From positions 1-12,970 of the forward strand of contig CALFNW010000121.1 of NCBI GenBank assembly GCA_937902275.1: 12,970 nt of DNA, read 5' to 3'. This document shows positions 5,771 through 12,970 of the stretch, one piece after another. The notes beneath the pieces are model-generated. The model saw only the letters and a program-made list of their open reading frames with translations. It was not told the DNA's origin and did no database searches. Both the position numbers and the translations under genes were made by a program. Source of the stretch: UBA4717 sp002404395. Its GTDB lineage: Bacteria; Bacillota; Clostridia; Oscillospirales; CAG-272. The number at the start of each line of letters is the position of its first letter. Positions within the stretch are counted from its first letter, which is position 1.

Positions 5771-7873
5771 ATGGTTCTTGTGATCGCGGAAAAGCCGAGC
5801 GTGGCACTTGCTATCAGCAAGGTAATCGGCGCATATAAAAAAGAAAACGGATATTTTGAAGGCAGCGGCTATATCGTAAGCTCATGTGTCGGGCATCTCA
5901 CCGAGCTTGCAAAGCCCGAGGACTACGATGAAAAATACAGAAAATGGAGGTATGATACACTGCCCATACTGCCGGAGTGCTGGAAAACCGTCGTATCTCC
6001 CGCTACCGAAAAACAATTCGTTCTGCTCAAAAAGCTGATGCATCGAAGCGATGTGAATAGCGTAGTCAATGCCTGTGACGCAGGGCGCGAGGGTGAATCA
6101 ATTTTTCGTATGACCTATGAGCTTGCCGAGTGTAAAAAGCCGGTGTTCCGCCTGTGGGTAAGCTCGATGGAGGATAGTGCTATTCGTGACGGTTTTACAA
6201 ATCTTCACCCGGGCTATGATTACGATAATCTTTACCGTGCGGCGCTTAGCCGTGCCAAAGCCGATTGGCTTGTGGGCATCAATGCAACACGGCTCTTTTC
6301 GGTACAGTATGGAAAGAAACTGACGGTCGGACGGGTGCAAACGCCTACACTTGCCATGCTGACAGAGAGAAAAGAACAAATTGAGCGTTTTCAAAAAGAG
6401 GTCTATTACAAAGTCCATATCGAAAAGGACAATTTGAAGCTGACCGCAGACGGACAGTTTGACAAAGCGGACGCAGAACTGCTTGTGGAAAAATGCGGAG
6501 GAAAAAACGCTGTTGTTACATCAGCCGAGCACGTGCAAAAAAGCATGACGCCGCCTAGACTCTACGATCTCACTACTTTGCAGAGAGAAGCTAACCGCTA
6601 TTTGGGATTTACGGCAAAACAAACACTTGACTATGTACAGAAACTGTATGAATCAAAGCTTGTTACGTATCCCCGAACCGACAGCCAATACCTGACCGAC
6701 GATATGAGGGACACTGTTTCTGCTCTTGCGGACGGATTAAAAGATAAGCTGTCTGTGCGCTGTGTTTCCGATTTTGACGGCATGATTGATAACAAGAAAG
6801 TCACCGACCACCATGCTATTTTGCCGACAGTATCAAGCCTCAAAGCTGATTTATCCGAAAAAAGCCGCGAAGAACAGCAGATTTATACGTTGGTTGCTTA
6901 CAGAACGCTGATTTCTGCTGCCGAGCCGATGGAATATGAGGAACTGACGGTTAAAGCCCTATGCGAGGGTACGGAATTTTCGGTCAAAGGTAAGACGGTT
7001 CTGAAAAAAGGCTTTTCAGAAGTACAAGAAGCCCTTATGAAAAAGCTGAAATCGAAAGACAAAAAAGAGGATACGGACGAGTGCAAGATTCCGCAGGATA
7101 TCTCGGATGGTACGGTTTTTCATGAAGTCGGCGCTTACATTACCGAACACTATACACAGCCGCCGAAACCATATACCGAGGACAGCCTGCTTTCAGCTAT
7201 GGAAAACGCGGGAAAAGCTGAATTTGAAAAGGACACCGAGAAAAAGGGATTAGGCACACCTGCAACAAGAGCGAGCATTATAGAAAAACTCGTAAGCGGC
7301 GGTTTTGCCGAGCGACGCGGAAAGCAGATTTTTGCAAGCGATGATGCCGTAAAGCTGATATCGCTTCTGCCTGAAAAAATCAAGTCTCCGTCCATGACGG
7401 CAGAATGGGAAAATCATCTTTTGCAGATGGAAAAAGGCGAAATGCGCGAGGAAGTTTTTATGACGGCAATCGCGGATTTTGTGAAAGACCTTGTTTGCGA
7501 CTACTCCGAAGTTAAGGAAAATGACAAAAAGAGTTTTACCGAAAAACTACGCGACAAAGAAAAATATATCGGCGTGTGCCCAAGGTGCGGCGGTACGGTA
7601 TCCGAGTGCAAAATCGGTTTTGCCTGCGAAGAAAAAGGCTGTGATTTTGTTCTTTGGAAAGACAATAAATTTATGCAGAGTATCGGGTTGTCTTTTACAA
7701 AAGCGGTTGCCTCTTCTCTTATAACAAAGGGGTTCTATCTTGCCAAAAATCTTGTGTCAAGGAAAAACGGAACAAAATACAGCGCAAAAATTCGGCTTGC
7801 CGAGAACGGCGGCAAATATCCCGCCTATGAGATGGAGTTTGTCGGTGACAAGAAAAAAGAATTTGAAAGATAA
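5771..7873 (+). CDS. topB: DNA topoisomerase III (type IA)
   Basis: A 700-aa type IA topoisomerase that cuts and passes single DNA strands through a 5'-phosphotyrosine link, relaxing negative supercoils and decatenating DNA. The Toprim domain opens with VLVIAEKPSVA (catalytic Glu7) and includes DAGREGES (D103, E107, E109). The active-site tyrosine is Y300 in VTYPRTDS, and a zinc-finger-like segment has cysteines at 603, 606, 613, 619 and 624. The C-terminal FTKAVASSLITKGFY block is typical of mobile-element TopB. In DAGREGE the third position is Gly where chromosomal enzymes often have Asp (DADREGE), a variant I recall in ICE and plasmid TopB. The start is fixed by GGGAGG at 5758-5763 with a 7-nt spacer. 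In ICEs this gene probably resolves topological problems during processing and replication of transferred DNA. Confidence 0.96.
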   Translation: MVLVIAEKPSVALAISKVIGAYKKENGYFEGSGYIVSSCVGHLTELAKPEDYDEKYRKWRYDTLPILPECWKTVVSPATEKQFVLLKKLMHRSDVNSVVNACDAGREGESIFRMTYELAECKKPVFRLWVSSMEDSAIRDGFTNLHPGYDYDNLYRAALSRAKADWLVGINATRLFSVQYGKKLTVGRVQTPTLAMLTERKEQIERFQKEVYYKVHIEKDNLKLTADGQFDKADAELLVEKCGGKNAVVTSAEHVQKSMTPPRLYDLTTLQREANRYLGFTAKQTLDYVQKLYESKLVTYPRTDSQYLTDDMRDTVSALADGLKDKLSVRCVSDFDGMIDNKKVTDHHAILPTVSSLKADLSEKSREEQQIYTLVAYRTLISAAEPMEYEELTVKALCEGTEFSVKGKTVLKKGFSEVQEALMKKLKSKDKKEDTDECKIPQDISDGTVFHEVGAYITEHYTQPPKPYTEDSLLSAMENAGKAEFEKDTEKKGLGTPATRASIIEKLVSGGFAERRGKQIFASDDAVKLISLLPEKIKSPSMTAEWENHLLQMEKGEMREEVFMTAIADFVKDLVCDYSEVKENDKKSFTEKLRDKEKYIGVCPRCGGTVSECKIGFACEEKGCDFVLWKDNKFMQSIGLSFTKAVASSLITKGFYLAKNLVSRKNGTKYSAKIRLAENGGKYPAYEMEFVGDKKKEFER

Positions 7874-7884
7874 GGGGTGCATCA

Positions 7885-10800
7885 ATGGCAAATAAATATC
7901 AGGTAATCAGCGCTCTGTCGGAACAGGCGGCAAAAGACGCAGCCAATTCTCCGAGGGAATGGATGAAATATCTCGACACGGCTGCACGGCTGTACCGTTA
8001 TCCGTTCCATGAACAGCTTCTGATTTACGCACAGCGACCGAACGCAACGGCTTGCGCTTCGCTTGAACTGTGGAACAACAAAATGGGACGATGGGTAAAC
8101 CGCGGTGCAAAAGGAATTGCTCTGATAGACGATTCTTCGGATTATCCGAGACTCAAATATGTATTTGATGTGGCGGATACTCACCCTCTTGAAAACAGCA
8201 AGGAAGTTTACCTGTGGCAGCTGAACGAAAATCTGCATGAGCAGATCGCTTTATATTTGCAGGATGTTTACGGCGTGGACGGCAATACTCTGTCGGATAT
8301 CTTGTATGAAGTAGCAATCAGCGTCGTTACGGAAAATATGCCCGAATATATGAGGAATATGCGATATGCCATCGACGGCAGCTTTCTTGAAGATTTCGAT
8401 GAACTGAACATTGAAGTGCGTTTCCGCGATCTTGCGGTAAACAGCCTGCACTATATGCTTGCTTCGCGTTGCGGACTGAATACCGATATTTTCTTTGAAA
8501 ACGAAGATTTCCGGAATATCTGCGAATTTAATACTCCGATGGCGCTTTCACAGCTTGGCTCTGCCGTGTCCGAGGCGGCTATGCCGATCCTTATGGATAT
8601 CGGACGCAGGGTGCGTACCATGGAGCAGACGCTAACAGAGGACCCGGAAATTTCACAGAATCCTCTTGCAAAAAATGTAAATGTAGTGTATAATGATTTT
8701 AGCGTGGTAAAGCACGAAAGTGGAAATGAACGTGAAACACGTGAGAACACCGAAAAAGGAGATGTGTCAAATGATGAAAATGGATTACACGAGCAAAGCG
8801 GGCTTTCTGATTCCGAACGTGCGGATGGACGCTCAGAAGGCGAACTCACTCGGACGCTTCGGGAGGATGCGCAAGGCGTATCTGAGGGAACATCACAGCG
8901 GACTGTATCAGGGACTTCTGATGACAGGCAAGCTGTCGGCGCACCTCTCGGAGATCGACGGGACGGCGAACCGGAGAATGGAACAGCTGACCGAGAGCTT
9001 TATGAAATCGGAGGGCGTGAGCGAACAGCTCAAAGCGACCAATCAGTTAGCGTGGGTAGGCGCGATGAACAGTATTCGGGCAAGAGCCGAAGAAATCGTC
9101 ATGAGCGAACTGATTTACAGTTAAATATCTTTTCGGATAGTGATGATCTATCCGATATTTTTTTAGATAATAAAACATCGGGAGAAATCCTTGATGAAGC
9201 ACTCAGAATGGGCAGCAATCAGAGTAAAAGCGTACTCCGTATTGCCGCTCATTTTATGCTTGACGCTGGCGATGACGCGGAATTTTTGAAAAATGAATAT
9301 CGGTACGGCGCAAAAGGCATCCTGCACGATAACGAAAAATATGCCGTATGGTTTGACGAAAACGGCATAAGGCTTGCCAAAGGCACGGAAGCTCGGTACA
9401 ATCCCCAAGCCGTGACCTTTACATGGGAGCAGGCATCCGAACGCATAAAAGAGCTTATAACAAGCGGGCGGTATGCTCCGCAGATAATTTTGAATCAGGC
9501 AATCGAAAACGAGAGAGACGAACTTGCCGAAAAACTATGGTATCTGCATCAGGACAGCAATATCGACTTTTTTATGGATGAAGAACTGTTTCGCGGCGGT
9601 TTTCCGGAAAGCACGGCGCATATTGCCGAGCTTCTTTCTGACGGAGACTTTCGTTTGAATGTAATGCAGGGGCTGGGTGAGTTTCTGATACGGTATGAAG
9701 AAGATCGCTCCGTGCTTCGTTTCCATTTTCACAAGCCCGCCGAAATACTGCGCCGCCTGTCAGAACTTGATAATACGCCGTTATCTTTGCCGCAGTCGGA
9801 AATTGATATGTTCCGTGATATGGTGGAGTTTATTACTGAGGATGAGATTGAACAGTATATAAACGGCGGCGGTGTATATTCGGACGGACGGCTTTCAACT
9901 TACGCCTATTTCATTCATGAGCACGGCGATAAGGAAAAGGCGGATTTTATACGCAGGCGATACGGAATCGGCGGTTCTTCCCATGCGCTTTGCGGTGCGG
10001 ATGACAGCCACGCGGAGCATGACGGAAAAGGACTTCGCCTGTCTCGCGGAAAATACACGGTTCAAAATGCGCCGAGTGTGCTTTTGACTTGGAACAAGGT
10101 AGCCGAACGTACAGAAAAGCAAATCCTGTCCGGCAGATATCTCACGGAAAAGGATATTGAGCGTATCCCCGATTACGAAAAGCATATCATGGCACAGAAG
10201 ATTGACAGCTTCTATGCCAAACGCGATAAATCAGCGCTTGATCTGCCCGAGGGTACGGATATGTTTCATACCTTGGAAGCTATTCAAAACCGGATAGAGG
10301 ACTCTGCGTGGCTTGACGGAGTTGTGTCGGATATGGCAAGTGTCATTTCCGCACTTGACGAAAATGAGGCGGAAACTGAACGGCTGCAAAGCATTTATGC
10401 CGACGCGGTATCATACAAAAACGGCGTATTTTCGCTGTTTGTCCCGTCGAAAAGCATACTTGCAAAGGCACAGGAATACGGTACGGAACTGTATGTTCCC
10501 GTAAGGCGTGATAATACAGATGACCGTAAAGCAATCTATTCCTATGTGGTGGGAGACAGCGCATATATCGACGGAAAAGAACTTGAAATTGAGGGTATCT
10601 ACCCCGAAACGGTTATGCTGCGCGATAAGTCTTTCCCACTTTACTCGTACAGCTATGCCCCCGATGAATTTGAAAAACTGCTTTCTGAAAATCCGTTAAA
10701 CGATCATCTGATTTCGGAGTTTACGGAGCGTATTCCTGAAAAAGCGCAGGAAATACAGACCGAGGTCGATAAAACAGATAAGCTCTCCGTGCTTGACTTT

Positions 10801-12970
10801 GCAAGTGAAAGTCAGTATGAGCGTATCCGCGAAAAATATCAGCTTTCCACGATTGTCGGCTTTGAGCATGACGGCAATATCGAGTTTTACGGTGAAGATG
10901 CGAAAACCGTCTCGGAATATCTCGGACAGAAACTGCTTGACAAGCAGCTTGAAAGCGGAGAGAGTGTTCCCGTGACGGGATTTCCTACGGAGCAGTGGGC
11001 GTATTTCGGCAAACAGATTTGGTCGCACGGACAAAATCTTGTGCTGATGGGTAAGGATGAAAACGGTGAGTATGCGCTAATCAAAGAATACACAGGCAAA
11101 GACTATATTCCGCTCGGTATGAGATTAACCATTGATGAGCGTGACTTTCAGATTGACGCGGTGGATTATCAAGGCGGAAAAGTGAGCTTGCGCGATGTCA
11201 CCTTTCAAAATGGCGTGGGATTTCCTATCTTTCGGAGCGAAAGCACGGAGTATGTCCGTTCTTTTGTGGAAGAACAGCAATGGGAAAGCATAGACGCTGT
11301 TGAGCAGAAAGCAGTGCCTGAAACCTCCGAATCACCTGACAGATACTCCATTCGTCTGCTCCCGAACGAGGGCGGCATTACGGGCATATGGGATGCGGAA
11401 CTTAACCGTTTCTATGAGGAAGATGGTCAAGTCCTGCGCTTTGCAGAGCAAAATAACGCCATTCAACATCTTTCGGATATTAAACGAATCCATGGCGTAG
11501 AGCAGACAGAGCCGATCTTTACAACACCTACGGGAATTGCTTACCATATCGGAGAAGTCCTTTCATCCAAAGCGGAAGAGAGGCAAGGTGCGGATATGGT
11601 AATTGATCGAGTGGATGAGGATGATGTTTGGTACACTTTGCCGAGCTTGCCCGGGCAAGCTGCTGTGAATATTGACCGTACTTCATTTGAGCGCTATCTT
11701 GATACGGGATTTTTTTCGGCAAAAGAGCAGCAGGAACTTGTCAAAGAAATCCCACATGAGCCGTACAGGACAGAAACGGCAGCCGTTTATCCGGGCGAGA
11801 AAAGCAACATTCCGTTTGATATTGTGGTGCAGACGCTTCACACGGAGGAACCTGAGCCGCCGAAACACAATTTCCGTATTACCGATATGGATTTGGGTGC
11901 AGGCGGTCCGAAAGCCAAATTCCGTATGAATATGGATACTATCAATCTTCTCAAAGAATTGGAGTTTGAAAAGAGACTTGCTACACCCGAGGAACAGGAG
12001 GTTCTTTCAAAATATGTCGGCTGGGGCGGTCTTGCCGATGCCTTTGACGAAGATAAATCCGCATGGGCAAACGAATTTACCGAGCTTTACGAAACGCTCT
12101 CTCCCGAAGAATACACAGCCGCGAAAGCGACAACGCTGAACGCGCACTATACCTCTCCCACTGTCATTGCGGCGATATATGAAGCGCTCGGACAAATGGG
12201 GTTTGAAGGCGGCAATATTTTGGAGCCGTCTATGGGAATCGGTAACTTTTTCGGTATGCTTCCCGAAAGTATGCAAAGCAGCCGTCTTTACGGTGTAGAG
12301 CTTGACAGCATTACGGGACGGATTGCAAAGCAGCTCTATCAAAAAGCAGACATAACCGTGGACGGTTTTCAGAAAACCGACTATCCGAACGATTTCTTTG
12401 ATGTAGTTATCGGAAATGTGCCGTTCGGAAATTACGGTGTGGCAGACAAAAAGTATGACCGACATCATTTCCAGATTCACGATTACTTTTTGGCGAAATC
12501 CATTGACCAAGTACGTCCGGGCGGTGTAGTAGCCGTCTTAACAAGCTCGGGTACACTTGATAAGCAAAATTCATCGGCAAGAGAGTACCTTGCCGAGCGA
12601 GCCGATCTTCTCGGTGCTATACGTCTGCCGAACAATGCCTTTCGCCGTAATGCCGGTACGGATGTAGTTGCGGATATTCTGTTTTTGCAAAAACGTGAAA
12701 CTCCGGGACTGCGTAACGCCGAATGGACGCAGCTCGGAGAATCTTCCGAGGGGTACACCATCAATCAGTATTTTGCTTCTCATCCCGAAATGATACTCGG
12801 TACGCTTACCGAGGAAAGTACACAGTACGGCAAAATGGAATGCACGGTAAAACCCATTGAAGGTGCTGACCTTGCGGAACAGTTACGGGAAGCGATCTCT
12901 CATATTAACGGCAGAATTGAAAAAGCGCAGGTACAGGACACAGATCTTACAGATGATACCGAAACCATAC
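7885..12970 (+). CDS. Giant LtrC-like protein with N6-adenine DNA methylase domain (partial, continues past window)
   Basis: An open frame of at least 1695 codons with no stop. The start has AAGGGG at 7872-7877 with a 7-nt spacer, 11 nt after topB. Residues ~1-85 form an LtrC/ArdC-like N-terminal domain (HEQLLIYAQRPNATACASLE, then RWVNRGAKGIALID). A low-complexity linker at ~256-430 is the part overprinted by tnpV. Two copies of a YG..G/SGRY module lie at ~466-532 and ~687-754. Several alpha/beta segments follow. From about 1328 comes the methylase region: YVGWGGL near 1377-1383, LNAHYTSP near 1418-1425, SAM-binding motif I LEPSMGIGNF (1446-1455) and catalytic motif IV NVPF (1511-1514). Relatives continue into an SNF2/DEAD helicase, which would lie beyond this window. 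It probably modifies or protects element DNA during transfer, as an anti-restriction function (inference). Confidence 0.92.
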   Translation, partial: MANKYQVISALSEQAAKDAANSPREWMKYLDTAARLYRYPFHEQLLIYAQRPNATACASLELWNNKMGRWVNRGAKGIALIDDSSDYPRLKYVFDVADTHPLENSKEVYLWQLNENLHEQIALYLQDVYGVDGNTLSDILYEVAISVVTENMPEYMRNMRYAIDGSFLEDFDELNIEVRFRDLAVNSLHYMLASRCGLNTDIFFENEDFRNICEFNTPMALSQLGSAVSEAAMPILMDIGRRVRTMEQTLTEDPEISQNPLAKNVNVVYNDFSVVKHESGNERETRENTEKGDVSNDENGLHEQSGLSDSERADGRSEGELTRTLREDAQGVSEGTSQRTVSGTSDDRQAVGAPLGDRRDGEPENGTADRELYEIGGRERTAQSDQSVSVGRRDEQYSGKSRRNRHERTDLQLNIFSDSDDLSDIFLDNKTSGEILDEALRMGSNQSKSVLRIAAHFMLDAGDDAEFLKNEYRYGAKGILHDNEKYAVWFDENGIRLAKGTEARYNPQAVTFTWEQASERIKELITSGRYAPQIILNQAIENERDELAEKLWYLHQDSNIDFFMDEELFRGGFPESTAHIAELLSDGDFRLNVMQGLGEFLIRYEEDRSVLRFHFHKPAEILRRLSELDNTPLSLPQSEIDMFRDMVEFITEDEIEQYINGGGVYSDGRLSTYAYFIHEHGDKEKADFIRRRYGIGGSSHALCGADDSHAEHDGKGLRLSRGKYTVQNAPSVLLTWNKVAERTEKQILSGRYLTEKDIERIPDYEKHIMAQKIDSFYAKRDKSALDLPEGTDMFHTLEAIQNRIEDSAWLDGVVSDMASVISALDENEAETERLQSIYADAVSYKNGVFSLFVPSKSILAKAQEYGTELYVPVRRDNTDDRKAIYSYVVGDSAYIDGKELEIEGIYPETVMLRDKSFPLYSYSYAPDEFEKLLSENPLNDHLISEFTERIPEKAQEIQTEVDKTDKLSVLDFASESQYERIREKYQLSTIVGFEHDGNIEFYGEDAKTVSEYLGQKLLDKQLESGESVPVTGFPTEQWAYFGKQIWSHGQNLVLMGKDENGEYALIKEYTGKDYIPLGMRLTIDERDFQIDAVDYQGGKVSLRDVTFQNGVGFPIFRSESTEYVRSFVEEQQWESIDAVEQKAVPETSESPDRYSIRLLPNEGGITGIWDAELNRFYEEDGQVLRFAEQNNAIQHLSDIKRIHGVEQTEPIFTTPTGIAYHIGEVLSSKAEERQGADMVIDRVDEDDVWYTLPSLPGQAAVNIDRTSFERYLDTGFFSAKEQQELVKEIPHEPYRTETAAVYPGEKSNIPFDIVVQTLHTEEPEPPKHNFRITDMDLGAGGPKAKFRMNMDTINLLKELEFEKRLATPEEQEVLSKYVGWGGLADAFDEDKSAWANEFTELYETLSPEEYTAAKATTLNAHYTSPTVIAAIYEALGQMGFEGGNILEPSMGIGNFFGMLPESMQSSRLYGVELDSITGRIAKQLYQKADITVDGFQKTDYPNDFFDVVIGNVPFGNYGVADKKYDRHHFQIHDYFLAKSIDQVRPGGVVAVLTSSGTLDKQNSSAREYLAERADLLGAIRLPNNAFRRNAGTDVVADILFLQKRETPGLRNAEWTQLGESSEGYTINQYFASHPEMILGTLTEESTQYGKMECTVKPIEGADLAEQLREAISHINGRIEKAQVQDTDLTDDTETI
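8666..8694 (+). promoter_or_regulatory. Sigma-A-type promoter of nested tnpV
   Basis: A -35-like TTGCAA (8666-8671; 4 of 6 to consensus), a 17-nt spacer and a perfect -10 TATAAT (8689-8694). It predicts a start near 8701, about 70 nt upstream of the tnpV start codon. It lies wholly inside the coding sequence of the giant gene, in the variable linker. A short inverted repeat ACGTG/CACGT (8730-8742) in the predicted leader could be an operator or hairpin, but that is weak. The optimal spacing and the alignment with a downstream Shine-Dalgarno, ORF and terminator make chance unlikely. Confidence 0.65.
8756..8761 (+). promoter_or_regulatory. Shine-Dalgarno of nested tnpV
   Basis: AAGGAG, preceded by further As, stands 9 nt before ATG 8771. 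ATG codons at 8762, 8774 and 8780 are also in frame, but 8762 is too close and the later ones are too far. This strong site within another gene's reading frame supports independent translation of tnpV. Confidence 0.7.
8771..9124 (+). CDS. tnpV: TnpV family protein nested in the +1 frame of the giant gene
   Basis: A 117-aa protein matching TnpV, a family first named from the clostridial transposon Tn4451. Recognisable blocks are LGRFGRMRKAYLREHHSGLY (27-46), LLMTGKLSAHLSEID (49-63), the NQLAWV motif (residues 91-96) and the C-terminal AEEIVMSELIYS. The length agrees with the family (roughly 115-130 aa). It lies entirely inside the giant LtrC-like gene, in the +1 frame, with its own promoter, Shine-Dalgarno and terminator. 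The biochemical role of TnpV is not established; resemblance to small excisionase-type regulators has been suggested for the family. The giant frame reads the same DNA as a disordered, residue-biased linker, so the tnpV frame is the one that looks selected. I recall relatives of the giant protein with a similar linker (DEQ... then PDLQLN), which is what the alternate reading of a tnpV 3' end produces. Confidence 0.85.
   Translation: MMKMDYTSKAGFLIPNVRMDAQKANSLGRFGRMRKAYLREHHSGLYQGLLMTGKLSAHLSEIDGTANRRMEQLTESFMKSEGVSEQLKATNQLAWVGAMNSIRARAEEIVMSELIYS
9133..9164 (+). terminator. Intrinsic terminator of nested tnpV
   Basis: TCGGATAG (9133-9140) and CTATCCGA (9148-9155) form a perfect 8-bp stem with a 7-nt loop, followed by TA and seven Ts (9158-9164). 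It begins 8 nt after the tnpV stop codon, the usual place for a gene's own terminator, yet it lies in the middle of the giant gene, which continues for at least 3.8 kb. A ribosome translating the giant frame would disrupt the stem; a transcript not translated in that frame would end here. Confidence 0.75.
9280..9480 (+). repeat. First copy of a duplicated protein module in the giant gene
   Basis: It encodes residues 466-532 of the giant protein. Landmarks are EFLKNEYRYGAKG, D..GIRLAKG, TW..A..RI and a closing SGRY. A second copy occurs at 9943-10146 with the same order and spacing. The similarity is at the protein level only, so the duplication is old. Confidence 0.6.
9943..10146 (+). repeat. 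Second copy of the duplicated protein module in the giant gene
   Basis: It encodes residues 687-754: DFIRRRYGIGG, D.KGLRLSRG, LTW..VAERT and SGRY. It aligns end to end with the module at 9280-9480. I infer a repeated small domain, possibly for DNA or partner binding; its function is unknown. Confidence 0.6.
11644..11661 (+). repeat. 18-bp perfect palindrome
   Basis: AGCTTGCCCGGGCAAGCT is identical to its reverse complement with no spacer. It lies within the giant gene and encodes part of LPSLPGQAA. A perfect palindrome of this length is unlikely by chance in a window this size (about 0.05 expected for random sequence), so it may be a protein-binding site, but codon constraints leave room for coincidence. 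Confidence 0.5.

Noticed and set aside
8657..9190. AATCCT on both sides of the tnpV unit as target-site duplication from insertion
   Set aside because: A 6-bp match in loosely chosen flanks is expected by chance, and no terminal inverted repeats accompany it.
12007..12510. 167-aa minus-strand open frame opposite the methylase domain
   Set aside because: It is antisense to the most conserved part of the giant protein, with no recognisable motif; it is a codon-bias shadow. The minus-strand frames at 1219-1749, 3811-4218 and 4851-5315 were dismissed for the same reason.
1..12970. CRISPR arrays, tRNA or rRNA genes, insertion sequences, attachment sites
   Set aside because: No regularly spaced repeats, no tRNA-like or rRNA-like sequence, no transposase and no integrase-flanked ends were seen; apart from tnpV the window is uninterrupted conjugation operon.

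Overview
This window is an internal stretch of the conjugation module of an integrative and conjugative element (ICE) of the Tn1549/CTn type, which is common in gut Clostridia (Firmicutes). The assignment rests on gene content and order read from the translations: PrgI family protein, VirB4-type ATPase, a small helical protein, a membrane-anchored VirB8/cell-wall-hydrolase-type protein, a DUF4315 protein, a DUF4366 (CD1107-type) surface protein, TopB, then a giant LtrC-like/N6-adenine methylase protein. Base composition is moderate, Shine-Dalgarno sites are strong and codon use is low- to mid-GC, as expected for a clostridial host. The integrase, relaxase, coupling protein and cargo lie outside the window.

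Layout: every gene I accept is on the + strand. They are packed as one operon, with gaps of 0-53 nt and several overlaps (ATGA at virB4/orf2, 23 nt at orf2/orf3, 17 nt at DUF4315/DUF4366). Positions 78-4626 encode the mating-channel proteins. Positions 4646-5717 encode a small coiled-coil protein and a surface-exposed acidic protein. Positions 5771-7873 encode topoisomerase III. From 7885 to the window end, one reading frame stays open for at least 1695 codons and runs off the edge. No intergenic stretch is longer than about 55 nt.

The most striking observation is inside the giant gene. A complete small transcription unit is nested there in the +1 frame: a promoter-like pair (TTGCAA, 17 nt, TATAAT; 8666-8694), a strong Shine-Dalgarno (8756-8761), a TnpV-family ORF (8771-9124, 117 aa) and an intrinsic terminator (8-bp perfect stem, 7-nt loop, T7; 9133-9164) just after its stop codon. 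The giant frame crosses all of this without a stop and translates it as a low-complexity linker rich in G/S/R/D/E. One gene thus appears to have been inserted into, and overprinted by, another, with its control signals intact.

Other points of note are: a channel protein (3310-4626) that stops at the junction where relatives continue into a peptidoglycan hydrolase domain; a stable hairpin directly ahead of the topB ribosome-binding site; a terminator-like hairpin in the first codons of virB4; a TTG start for virB4; an 18-bp perfect palindrome at 11644-11661; and a duplicated module within the giant protein. As a working picture, PrgI, VirB4 and the 438-aa protein build the transfer channel, DUF4366 sits at the cell surface, and TopB plus the giant protein process or protect the transferred DNA. 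These roles come from family knowledge and were not shown here.
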